From DATJAJ01 sp035622335 (GTDB lineage: Archaea; Thermoproteota; Nitrososphaeria; Nitrososphaerales; Gagatemarchaeaceae), in the NCBI GenBank assembly GCA_035622335.1, contig DASPVO010000004.1:1-64000 (forward strand): 64,000 nucleotides of DNA. Direction: 5' to 3'. Shown piece by piece: positions 17,010 through 24,445 of the stretch. Every line of letters starts with the position of its first letter. Positions within the stretch are counted from its first letter, which is position 1. The translations under genes and the position numbers were made by a program. A model generated the notes under the pieces. That model ran no database searches, had not been told where the DNA came from, and was given only the letters and a program-made list of their open reading frames with translations.

Positions 17010-17318
17010 TCAGAAGTTGGGCGGGAGGTAGCTGTTCTGAGAGAGCCACTCTTCGTGGGCTTTGATGTACCTCCACAGCACATCTGCCCTGTCGTCGTCG
17101 AAGTCCCAGGGTGCCACTAGCACTATGTCGTGCTCCCTTATCCAGACTCGGCGTTTCATCTTGCCCCTTATCCTGCAGAGTCTGATCTTCCCGTCGGTGC
17201 ACTTGACCATCACGTGGTCGCCGCTTGCGATCTTGTTGACTCTTCCGAGTAGTTCGCCCTGCTGAGGGAGCACCAGCTCCTTCAGATTCGATTCACTTAG
17301 CACTTTGCGCTTACCCAA
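17010..17318 (-). CDS. eif1A: Translation initiation factor aIF1A
   Basis: A 102-residue S1/OB-fold factor that binds the A site of the 30S subunit during initiation. The family pattern is clear: GELLGRVNKIASGDHVMVKCTDGKIRLCRIRGKMKRRVWIREHDIVLVAPWDF. The protein starts at TTG 17318; an overlapping ATG upstream is out of frame. The C-terminal tail (WRYIKAHEEWLSQNSYLP) is typical of archaea. Confidence 0.95.
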   Translation of the reverse strand: MGKRKVLSESNLKELVLPQQGELLGRVNKIASGDHVMVKCTDGKIRLCRIRGKMKRRVWIREHDIVLVAPWDFDDDRADVLWRYIKAHEEWLSQNSYLPPNF

Positions 17319-17401
17319 TCTTGTTCATCCCAATTTCTTGCCAGAGCCGAAACGTCGGTCGGCAGCAGTCCAGAAATCTACCGAAAAAAGGGGTTCCACG
17401 C

Positions 17402-17411
17402 CTATATAAAA
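17402..17411 (+). promoter_or_regulatory. TATA box of the 3-methyladenine glycosylase gene
   Basis: CTATATAAAA, 23-32 nt before TTG 17434, supporting that start and leaderless transcription. Confidence 0.65.
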
Positions 17412-17433
17412 TGTCCCCTGTGGCCTGGCCTGC

Positions 17434-18063
17434 TTGGCAAGGCTCTCCAAGAAAGCACTCGACGGTCCGACCCTCCAAGTTGCCCACCGCCTCATCGGGA
17501 GCAAGCTCGTCAGGGTGCTCAGAGGCGAGAGACTCGCCGGTCGCATCATCGAGGTCGAAGCCTACGGTGCCTTCTCGGACCCAGCCAGCCACGCTTACAT
17601 CGGAGAGACCGCGAAGAACAGGGTGATGTACCTCTCTGCGGGCCGAGCGTATGTCTACTTCACCTACGGCTTCCACTATTGTCTGAACGTAGTCACCGAG
17701 CCTCCGGGGGTGCCTGCAGCCGTCCTGATCCGGGGACTAGAGCCGCTCGAGGGACTCAACACCATGAAAAAACTGAGGAAGAGTAACAGTACTGGTGTTC
17801 TGTGCAGCGGCCCCGGAAGAGTCACTCAGGCGCTGGCTATCGATGCGGGCTTTAACGGGTTGGACATGATCAACTCAGAGACTCTCTTCTTGGAGACAGG
17901 GCCCGATAGTCCGGTGGTGAGAACAAAACGGGTTGGAGTGTCGGCTGGGGAGGAGCGCCTTTGGAGGTTTGTTGAGAATCAACGGGGGAGATCAGAAGAT
18001 GGCAGAGCGGAAAGAGCCTATATCACCCGAAGAAAACCGGTCACACATGGGGTCGTCGGCTAG
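17434..18063 (+). CDS. 3-methyladenine DNA glycosylase (MPG/AAG family)
   Basis: A 209-residue alkyladenine DNA glycosylase of the AAG fold, excising alkylated purines. It shows the catalytic EVEAYGAFSDPASHA (active-site glutamate) followed by NRVMYLSAGRAYVYFTYGFHYCLNVV and AAVLIRGLEPLEG, then the GPGRVTQALAI segment. The start is TTG, supported by the TATA box. The last 15 nt of the gene are also the first 15 nt of tRNA-Pro, and the tRNA promoter lies inside the coding region. A second, unrelated alkyl-base glycosylase (AlkA) is at 62.3 kb. Confidence 0.93.
   Translation: MARLSKKALDGPTLQVAHRLIGSKLVRVLRGERLAGRIIEVEAYGAFSDPASHAYIGETAKNRVMYLSAGRAYVYFTYGFHYCLNVVTEPPGVPAAVLIRGLEPLEGLNTMKKLRKSNSTGVLCSGPGRVTQALAIDAGFNGLDMINSETLFLETGPDSPVVRTKRVGVSAGEERLWRFVENQRGRSEDGRAERAYITRRKPVTHGVVG
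18018..18025 (+). promoter_or_regulatory. TATA box of tRNA-Pro inside the MPG gene
   Basis: CTATATCA, 24-31 nt before the tRNA-Pro 5' end, within the 3' coding sequence of the glycosylase. Confidence 0.55.
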
Positions 18064-18099
18064 ATCGCAGTAGGGTGTTAAGCCCGAGAACGAGGCTAG
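18064..18099 (+). other. tRNA-Pro intron 1 (~36 nt, D loop)
   Basis: Bounded by a GGCTAG direct repeat (18058-18063 and 18094-18099), so the exact junction is ambiguous. A relaxed motif is possible: GGCT/GGCT helix (with wobbles), bulge AG^A and inner helix TCG/CGA, but no outer helix is seen. Confidence 0.65.
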
Positions 18100-18116
18100 T
18101 CTGGTCTAGGCTTCAA

Positions 18117-18132
18117 GCAACGTTTGGAAGAA
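18117..18132 (+). other. tRNA-Pro intron 2 (16 nt, position 29/30)
   Basis: Outer helix AGG/CCT, central helix CTTC 18111-18114 with GAAG 18127-18130, bulges AA^G and AA^G, inner helix CAA/TTG. Splicing builds the anticodon stem CAAGC. Confidence 0.86.
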
Positions 18133-18140
18133 GCCTTGGG

Positions 18141-18154
18141 ATTGTGGACAAGAA
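18141..18154 (+). other. tRNA-Pro intron 3 (14 nt, position 37/38)
   Basis: Outer helix AAGC/GCTT, central helix CTTG 18135-18138 with CAAG 18149-18152, bulges GG^A and AA^C, inner helix TT/GA. This is the canonical archaeal intron site. Confidence 0.86.
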
Positions 18155-18200
18155 CGCTTGAGACCGCCGGTTCAAATCCGGCCGACCCCACCACAGAAAC

Positions 18201-18743
18201 TCAAGCCCGCTCTTTGTCTTTCTTCGGCTTCGATTCGACCCATTCTAGCCAGTCAAATATCGGCACGTCAAAGTCAATCTGCCAGAGCAGTGCGTTCAGT
18301 TCTCCCCTGTGCTGCAGTTCCTCTTCCACTAGGTGCCACAGCACGTTCCGAACGGAAATCGTGGTGTCGCCGTGACGGGAAGCTACGTACTTCGGCATGG
18401 GGATGGTCCTCTGTAGGTCTTCTTCCACGAGTTCGCTGAGGAACTTGTCCACGCGGGACTGACACTCGTGCTCGAAGCGAGCAATTTCCTCCAGGGATGG
18501 AGTCTCGCTCGTATCTTTGATGGGTTCGAACAGTGGGAGGGCGTCATTCCCCTTCGAGACTCTCGTGAACCAGAAGTGATAAGCCCCGAGTGTGTGCTCG
18601 AGGATGTTCAACAAGGAAGGATAAGACGCGCCGCGGTCCCTTGTGAGTTCCTCCGTTGACAGCTTCGATAGCGCTTCGAAGTACCCTTGCCGCGCCCGTG
18701 CGTTGTATGCGAACCACTCGCGGATTAGGTCGAGTTCCGACAT
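18201..18743 (-). CDS. DinB-fold (YfiT-like) putative metalloprotein
   Basis: A 180-residue four-helix-bundle protein of the DinB/DUF664 superfamily, not the polymerase. Histidines expected for the metal site are seen in LNILEHTLGAYHFWFTRV (helix 2) and VRNVLWHLVEEELQHRGELNALL (helix 4). Members are thiol-dependent transferases or of unknown role. ATG 18743 (MSELDLIREWF) is preferred over the frame-opening codon at 18839, which adds 32 unconserved residues. It converges on tRNA-Pro. Confidence 0.8.
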   Translation of the reverse strand: MSELDLIREWFAYNARARQGYFEALSKLSTEELTRDRGASYPSLLNILEHTLGAYHFWFTRVSKGNDALPLFEPIKDTSETPSLEEIARFEHECQSRVDKFLSELVEEDLQRTIPMPKYVASRHGDTTISVRNVLWHLVEEELQHRGELNALLWQIDFDVPIFDWLEWVESKPKKDKERA

Positions 18744-18852
18744 CGTCCGGAGAAAGCTCTTTGTCGTATAAAGGGTTGATTGCTGTGCAGAGGCTCGCGA
18801 GTTAATCTGGTCTGGCAAACAGTAAAATACAATTGACAACGACCGCGATGCG

Positions 18853-20940
18853 TTGCAAGCAGCACCCCGCCGAGTAAAGACGATCTACAGCGTCATCGCA
18901 TCTCCTCAGCGCCTCGAGATACTCAGGATTCTGAACATCAAAGGCCCGCTCACTTACAGCGCGCTCAAGACTCTGGCGGGCTTCAAGTCGAAGAAGGAGT
19001 CGGGAAAGTTTGCGTACCACCTCAGAAAACTGGTGAAACAGCTCCTCATACAGCTGAACAGACAGGAGAGAAAGTACACCGTGACCAATCTGGGGAGGCT
19101 CGTCCTCAATCTCACCCGTCAGATCGAGGAGCAGTCGCTCGTCGAGAGCGGCAAGCTCTACGTGAGGACCTCCCACCAGACGATGGAGGAGTTCAACGCG
19201 AACAAGATCCTTCAGTCCTTGGTCAAGGAGGCCGGGATGCCGGTGGAGCTGGCGCAGAGGATAACTAGCGAGACTGAGTCAAGGCTCTACAAGTTCCAGA
19301 CGCAGTACCTCACTGCTCCCCTGATCAGAGAGATAGTCAACGCACTGCTGGTTGAGCACAGTCTAGAAGAATATCGGCACAAGCTCACTCGGCTGGGGAT
19401 GCCCATCTATGACGTCACCCAGCTACTGAACAAGGCTGGCGACGACGGAGGGAACGCAGAGGTCCTGGTCCACGAGACCGGGCATGCCGTCTTCTCGGAA
19501 TACCTGTTGCTGGAGCAGCTGCCGAGAGACGTCGCCGACGCCCATCTCTCAGGGGACATACACATCAGCAGCGCGGGCTCTTGGGGGCTCAATCCCGACT
19601 CCGTCTTTGTCGACCTTCTGTCCGTGAGGAGCCGAGGCTTCAACCCCAACGGGAGGCTCCTGAACGCGCCGATGATGCAGAGCCCCGAAAACGCAGAGAG
19701 GGCTCTGAACATAGCGCTCAACCTTTCATCCATGCTGTGCAACGAGGTCTCCGACGAGATCGTCTTCGGTAACTTCCTCCAGTACCTCGCACCCCACTGC
19801 AAGTCGAGAGGGAAGCACGAACTCGAACAGATGATCCTCAGGTTCTTCGAGACTTCGAGCGCCCCGCTCGCGACGTCCGAGAGACCGACGATAAGCATCG
19901 AGCTCAACCCGTTCAGACACGATGAGGTGGGGAGGGACGTGGTGGACAAGACACTGGATTCGGCGTTGGCGGCCTACAGAGCATACGTGGAGGAGACTCC
20001 GAGACCCGACGTGCGGCTTCTTCTCGCAAAACCGAACCGGGTCGACGACACCAAGACGCTGAAGGATGCCGCCGCAATAATCTTCAACGGTGGCAGAATA
20101 GCCTTCTTCTCGCCAGATTCACGGAGGAGCTTCATGGGCGTGAACGTCGGAGCGCTACCTCCAGACATGCAGGCTGACAACATAAGCGTCCTGCACAACC
20201 TGAGCCTGAACCTCCCCCGACTAGCCTATGACTCAAACCAAGATGAGACATACTTCAGAGCTAAACTAGCTCTCCTGATAGGCGTGGCGGCCGACGCTCT
20301 TTCCGCGCGAAGACGGGTGGTCGACAAGGTGCTGAAACGTGGGCTTCTACCTGCGCTCGCCAACGGGTCTGACTCGGTGACGTCCGAGACGATGCCCTTG
20401 GTCATGAACTTGGTGGGATTGGACGAGACGCTTGCGAGCCTAGTCCGTGACCCCGTCTCGCCGCTGAAGGCCGAGCTGGCTGACAAGATCGTTCAAACCG
20501 CGGCTCAGGTCGCGGCTGAGAAGTCGAGCAAGAGCGACCGCATGGCGGTGGCCATGATGGAGTTGGACGGGGCTCAGAGGATGGCCAGCCTCGACGCGGA
20601 GAAGTACGGCAGGGCCAACATCTCCCCTCTGCAGAAGGGAGGCTACTCTCAGTCCCCCAGGCTCGTGATGAGCGACCTGGAGAATCCCGATAGGGTCGAA
20701 CAGGTCTCACGACTGTCTTCGGGGCTGCAGGGTGGACTCTCTGTGACTTTGGATGGGTCGGCGGACGAGGTGAGGGGCGTCTACAACCTGATACTCAACG
20801 CGACGCCAAAGCTCCCGTTCTTCAAGGTCGAGAGGACCATATCGGTCTGCAGGAACTGCGGTTGGAAGCTTCCACCCAAGGCGAACAGGTGCAAGAACTG
20901 CAAGTCCGTCGCCTCCGTCCAGTATTCGACGGCAGTCTAG
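18853..20940 (+). CDS. wHTH + ATP-cone + NrdD-like protein lacking the glycyl-radical site
   Basis: A 695-residue multidomain protein. An N-terminal winged helix (about 8-90, ASPQRLEILRILNIKGPLTYSALKTLAG...) is followed by an ATP-cone (about 100-190, VRTSHQTMEEFNANKILQSLV...). A region homologous to anaerobic ribonucleotide reductase NrdD follows (about 210-640, DVADAHLSGDIHI, NAPMMQSPENAERALNIALN). The C-terminus has a zinc site (Cys 666, 669, 680, 683) but ends 12 residues later, without the glycyl-radical RVxGY motif. The active-site cysteine expected just after GDIHI is also not apparent. It is unlikely to be a working class III reductase. Position upstream of nrdJ suggests a nucleotide-responsive regulator or partner. 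Confidence 0.85.
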   Translation: MQAAPRRVKTIYSVIASPQRLEILRILNIKGPLTYSALKTLAGFKSKKESGKFAYHLRKLVKQLLIQLNRQERKYTVTNLGRLVLNLTRQIEEQSLVESGKLYVRTSHQTMEEFNANKILQSLVKEAGMPVELAQRITSETESRLYKFQTQYLTAPLIREIVNALLVEHSLEEYRHKLTRLGMPIYDVTQLLNKAGDDGGNAEVLVHETGHAVFSEYLLLEQLPRDVADAHLSGDIHISSAGSWGLNPDSVFVDLLSVRSRGFNPNGRLLNAPMMQSPENAERALNIALNLSSMLCNEVSDEIVFGNFLQYLAPHCKSRGKHELEQMILRFFETSSAPLATSERPTISIELNPFRHDEVGRDVVDKTLDSALAAYRAYVEETPRPDVRLLLAKPNRVDDTKTLKDAAAIIFNGGRIAFFSPDSRRSFMGVNVGALPPDMQADNISVLHNLSLNLPRLAYDSNQDETYFRAKLALLIGVAADALSARRRVVDKVLKRGLLPALANGSDSVTSETMPLVMNLVGLDETLASLVRDPVSPLKAELADKIVQTAAQVAAEKSSKSDRMAVAMMELDGAQRMASLDAEKYGRANISPLQKGGYSQSPRLVMSDLENPDRVEQVSRLSSGLQGGLSVTLDGSADEVRGVYNLILNATPKLPFFKVERTISVCRNCGWKLPPKANRCKNCKSVASVQYSTAV

Positions 20941-21064
20941 TTTTTTCTCGTCTCTGAGCACGTACCATGGCTCATGTCAAAAAGAGTAAAGCAGGACCAT
21001 CTCATGGAAACCCTGGACAGCCACCAGAGTATAGTTTTTGTCAACTCCGCGTTAGCCGAGCGGA

Positions 21065-21074
21065 AGATATATAC
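21065..21074 (+). promoter_or_regulatory. TATA box of nrdJ
   Basis: GATATATACC, 28-37 nt before the nrdJ ATG. A purine-rich GAGGAGGGG at 21079-21087 lies between box and start. The gap 20941-21101 therefore carries an independent promoter for nrdJ. Confidence 0.6.
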
Positions 21075-21101
21075 CGTTGAGGAGGGGAATGGGGCGAATT
21101 T

Positions 21102-23399
21102 ATGACGTCGATAGTTGAGAAACCACGAGACACTACGGATGGAGGAAGTCAGCGCAGCACCGAGATAAAGCTGCCAGCGGAAACCCTCGCTGCGTTCGGA
21201 GGAGACGAACTCCGCGCGAGGGTGTTCTATGAAAAATATGCGCTCCGGGACCCGACGGGCAAGCAGGTCGAGAACAGGCCCGAAGACATGTGGAGAAGGG
21301 TCGCGACAGAGCTATCCTCGGTCGAGTCAGAGGATGACAAGAGGCGCGAATGGGCGACGAAGTTCTTCTGGCTGCTCGAGGACTACCGCTTCGTCCCTGG
21401 GGGACGGATACTCTTCGGGGCCGGACAGCCCAGGAAGTCGACGCTGCTGAACTGCTACTTCTTCAAGATAAGGGAAGACTCCATCGAATCGATCTTCGAC
21501 TTTTGCAAGGAGGCCGCCAGGACATACACCTTCGGCGGTGGCGTCGGGACAGACATCTCGAACCTCAGACCCAAGGGTTCCCCGGTCAACAACGCGGCGA
21601 TCTACAGTTCAGGCTCGGTCTCCTTCATGGAGCTGCTCTCCACCACTACGGGGACGATAGGGCAGGCTGGCAGGAGGGGGGCGCTGATGATAACGATCAG
21701 GGTGGACCACCCTGACATCTTCGACTTCATCAACGTCAAGAGGGACCTGAAGAAGGTGAACTACGCGAACATCTCAGTCAAGATAACGGACCAGTTCATG
21801 AAGGCGGTGGAGAGCGACGGTGAGTTCCTGCTGCACTTCAAGAACGAAAAGGTGGAGGTCAACAGGACGGTGAAGGCGAGGGACGTGTGGAAGCAGCTCA
21901 TCAGAGGGGCTTGGGAGTCAGACGAGCCCGGCGTCCTCTTCTGGGACACGATCAAGAGGGACTCCACCACGGAGTACAACGGGATGGAGGTCGAAGGGGT
22001 GAACCCCTGCAGCGAGCAGACGCTCGAGAGCTACGGCTGCTGCTGTCTGGGCTCGGTGAACCTGAGCTCGTTCGTCAAGGAGCCCTTCTCCGAGAAAGCA
22101 AGCATAGACTGGGACTCCCTGGCGAGGGCGTGCCAGTTCGGTGTCCGCTTCCTCGACAACGTGCTCGACTACAACGCGGAGAGGCACCCGCTCCCCCAGC
22201 AGAAGAAAGCGTCGCTCTGGAGCAGGAGGATAGGCGTCGGGATCACGGGCCTGGGAGACATGCTGATCAAGCTCGGCCTGAAGTATGACGACGCGTCCAC
22301 CATAGAGTTCGTCGACCATCTGTTCGAGAGGATCAAGAACCAGATCTACGAATACTCCACTGAGCTCGCTAAGGAGAAGGGGAGCTTCCCTGCCTTCGAC
22401 GCGGACAAGCACCTGTCGCAGCCCTTCATCCAGAGGCTCGAGCCCAAGGTGAGGGAGAAGATCAGGATCCAGGGGATAAGGAACGCGGCGATCTCGACGA
22501 TACCTCCGGTCGGCTCTGGTTCAATCCTTGCGGGTTGCTCGAGCGGTGTCGAGCCCGTCTTCGCGCTCTTCTACACGAGGAGGAGCAAGTCGCTCAGCGA
22601 GGGCGAGTTCAAGGTCTTCCACCCGCTGGTGAAGGAGTACATGGCGCTCAACAAGGTCTCGGACGAGCATCAGCTTCCAAGCTACTTCGTGACGGCTCAC
22701 CAGATCAGACCCGAGATGAGGGTGAAGATGCAGGCTACGATCCAGAAGCACATCGACACCGCAATCTCGAGCACGGTCAACCTCGCGGAGGAGACGACTC
22801 CTGAAGAAGTGGATAAGATCTACATGCTCGCGTGGAGGATGGGTTGCAAGGGCATGACGGTCTACCGAGAGGGGAGCAGGGAGGGCATCTTGGAGACCGA
22901 GAAGGTCGCAAAGAAACCCCAGACCCCTTCTGCCGACTTCGAGAGGCCACGAATGATGGAGGGCAGGACGATGAAGCTCAGGCTTCCCCAGGGCGGCATC
23001 TACGTCACGACCAACATGATAAACGGGGAGCTGAAGGAGGTCTTCGTGACCCTTGGAAAGTCCGGTGGTGACGAGAAGGCCGACGCTGAGGCGCTAGGCA
23101 GGCTGATCAGCCTCTACCTCCAGCACGGGGGGGACATCAAGAACGTCATCTCCACGCTGAAGGGCATCAAGGGGAAGTACGCTTCCTGGGACGAAGGGAC
23201 GCAGCTCCTTTCGATACCCGATGCGGTCGCCAAGGCGCTAGAGATGGAACTCAACGCCGGCAGCCTCTCGGTCGTGTCAGTCCAGGGACAGAAGGGAGAG
23301 CCGCAGGCCGCGACGTGCCCGGAGTGCCACGAAAGTGCCCTGATCTTCGAGAACGGCTGCTACCGCTGCACGAACTGCGGTTACTCCAGATGTGAGTGA
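21102..23399 (+). CDS. nrdJ: Class II (adenosylcobalamin-dependent) ribonucleotide reductase
   Basis: A 765-residue NrdJ reducing ribonucleotides with a 5'-deoxyadenosyl radical from coenzyme B12; no oxygen is required. Catalytic-site signatures are PRKSTLLNCYFFKI (first redox Cys), NPCSEQTLESYGCCCLGSVNLSSF (radical Cys and Glu) and NAAISTIPPVGSGSILAGCSSGVEPVFAL (phosphate-binding). The C-terminus has the B12-type zinc ribbon CPECHESALIFENGCYRCTNCGYSRCE with the redox cysteines. It has no N-terminal ATP-cone, so allosteric activity control is not built in, whereas the upstream NrdD-like protein carries one. Confidence 0.97.
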   Translation: MTSIVEKPRDTTDGGSQRSTEIKLPAETLAAFGGDELRARVFYEKYALRDPTGKQVENRPEDMWRRVATELSSVESEDDKRREWATKFFWLLEDYRFVPGGRILFGAGQPRKSTLLNCYFFKIREDSIESIFDFCKEAARTYTFGGGVGTDISNLRPKGSPVNNAAIYSSGSVSFMELLSTTTGTIGQAGRRGALMITIRVDHPDIFDFINVKRDLKKVNYANISVKITDQFMKAVESDGEFLLHFKNEKVEVNRTVKARDVWKQLIRGAWESDEPGVLFWDTIKRDSTTEYNGMEVEGVNPCSEQTLESYGCCCLGSVNLSSFVKEPFSEKASIDWDSLARACQFGVRFLDNVLDYNAERHPLPQQKKASLWSRRIGVGITGLGDMLIKLGLKYDDASTIEFVDHLFERIKNQIYEYSTELAKEKGSFPAFDADKHLSQPFIQRLEPKVREKIRIQGIRNAAISTIPPVGSGSILAGCSSGVEPVFALFYTRRSKSLSEGEFKVFHPLVKEYMALNKVSDEHQLPSYFVTAHQIRPEMRVKMQATIQKHIDTAISSTVNLAEETTPEEVDKIYMLAWRMGCKGMTVYREGSREGILETEKVAKKPQTPSADFERPRMMEGRTMKLRLPQGGIYVTTNMINGELKEVFVTLGKSGGDEKADAEALGRLISLYLQHGGDIKNVISTLKGIKGKYASWDEGTQLLSIPDAVAKALEMELNAGSLSVVSVQGQKGEPQAATCPECHESALIFENGCYRCTNCGYSRCE

Positions 23400-23444
23400 A
23401 GCCGCAGAGACACCTTTAGCGGGGAGGCTCATGGTCTTCGCTCC

Positions 23445-23678
23445 ATGAGCAAGTCGAACTGGAGTCCGGTGTTGCTGGTCCTCCTGATCACGCCGATCGT
23501 GATCGCCCCCTTTGTCCTGCTGGGGGTCTACCTCGGATTCTACCTGGGGGGCGCGACGGGAGTTTCGAAGGCGATCCTGGCTATAGCCCTCTCGACGGTC
23601 GGGTTTCTGGTCTCGGTGGTGATACTCGTGAAAGTTGTCATAGTCCGCATGGCGAGAAAGTGGCGTCCTAGCGCTTGA
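23445..23678 (+). CDS. Small two-pass membrane protein
   Basis: A 77-residue protein with two long hydrophobic helices (about 8-33 and 43-66) and a basic C-terminus (VRMARKWRPSA). No family recognised. It lies 45 nt after nrdJ on the same strand and overlaps the 3' end of a convergent 43-residue ORF by 11 nt. It may be co-transcribed with nrdJ; function is unknown. Confidence 0.65.
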   Translation: MSKSNWSPVLLVLLITPIVIAPFVLLGVYLGFYLGGATGVSKAILAIALSTVGFLVSVVILVKVVIVRMARKWRPSA

Positions 23679-23799
23679 GCTTCCTGAGGGCTTCGGCCTT
23701 GGCCTGCTCGACCTTGGACCTGACGTCCGCCACTGCCTGCTCGTGAGACTCCTCGACCCGCCTTGCGGCCTCGTCGAAGCCTTCCTCTTCGGTCTTCAT
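23668..23799 (-). CDS. 43-residue coiled-coil peptide, last gene of ATPase A-B-D block
   Basis: An ORF below usual length limits: ATG at 23799 overlaps the atpD stop (ATGA), and TAG is at 23668. The product is highly charged and Ala/Glu-rich (FDEAARRVEESHEQAVADVRSKVEQAKAEALRKLKR) with heptad-like spacing, so a short coiled coil. Its coupling to atpD and its composition, similar to peripheral-stalk subunits, suggest an ATPase-associated peptide, but this is inference. Confidence 0.6.
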   Translation of the reverse strand: MKTEEEGFDEAARRVEESHEQAVADVRSKVEQAKAEALRKLKR

Positions 23800-24440
23800 T
23801 CCAGTGCGGCCTTCCTCTCGAGGACCTTCTTTACATGCTTTAGCCTGACGAACTCCTCCCGTTCCCTCTCTTCGAGCGTGGCCTGGATGAAGCGGATGGA
23901 CGTCTCGTACCTCGGTATGATCATGTATTCGAGGGCGTTCAGGAGCCTCTGGGTCTTTTCGAGCTCCTTCGCAAGCCTGAAGATGGCGTTCTCGAACTCC
24001 GCGGCCCTGAAGATCGAGGGCAGGACCCTTCTCATCTGCCTCGATGCTCTGTCGACGGCGACGTTGGAGTCCGCGAACCCATACGTGAGACCGACGTCCT
24101 TCTCCGAGAGCTTGAGGGAGGGTATGTCGACGTCCACTATCCTCTTGACGCTGATGTCCGTCTCGATCATCGGAGGCGTGTTCGACGCAAGCCCTTCGAG
24201 CCTGACGGGGCCCAGCTTGAGGTAGGCGTCGTAGAGTGCGAGGTAGGCTTCTGAGAGAGGCTGGGAGATCTCATCCCTCGCCTCGCTCGCCTGCTGGATC
24301 ATCTCGTCCAGTCGCTTGAGGAGCACGTCTCTCTTGTCGTCGAGCACCTTCTGGACGCGCTTCGCCGTCTGGAGCCGCCGCCTCGTGCCGATCAACTCGA
24401 TCTTGGTCGGAAGTACGTTCCCGCCAGAAGCTACGGACAT
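23796..24440 (-). CDS. atpD: A-type ATPase subunit D
   Basis: Central-stalk subunit D, 214 residues, a long antiparallel coiled coil. The family start is seen in LPTKIELIGTRRRLQTAKRVQKVLDDKRDVLLKRLDEM and the end in TQRLLNALEYMIIPRYETSIRFIQATLEEREREEFVRLKHVKKVLE. It follows atpB by 5 nt in the A-B-D block. Confidence 0.96.
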   Translation of the reverse strand: MSVASGGNVLPTKIELIGTRRRLQTAKRVQKVLDDKRDVLLKRLDEMIQQASEARDEISQPLSEAYLALYDAYLKLGPVRLEGLASNTPPMIETDISVKRIVDVDIPSLKLSEKDVGLTYGFADSNVAVDRASRQMRRVLPSIFRAAEFENAIFRLAKELEKTQRLLNALEYMIIPRYETSIRFIQATLEEREREEFVRLKHVKKVLERKAALE

Positions 24441-24445
24441 TGAAC

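Larger units (their letters stand above)
18049..18193 (+). tRNA. tRNA-Pro (UGG) with three introns, CCA encoded
   Basis: Acceptor stem GGGGTCG (18049-18055) pairs with CGACCCC (18183-18189), then A and an encoded CCA. The T arm GCCGG-TTCAAAT-CCGGC is uninterrupted. The D arm is GGCT...GGCT with about 36 extra nt inserted. The anticodon stem CAAGC/GCTTG with loop CTTGGGC (anticodon TGG) only forms after removing 16 nt at 29/30 and 14 nt at 37/38. Both of those junctions give clean bulge-helix-bulge motifs. Without splicing no anticodon arm can be drawn, so simple tRNA finders may miss this gene. Confidence 0.88.

Noticed and set aside
18058..18099. GGCTAG direct repeat read as a mobile-element target duplication
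   Set aside because: The repeat fits the duplicated D-arm half around a tRNA intron; no transposase or terminal repeats.
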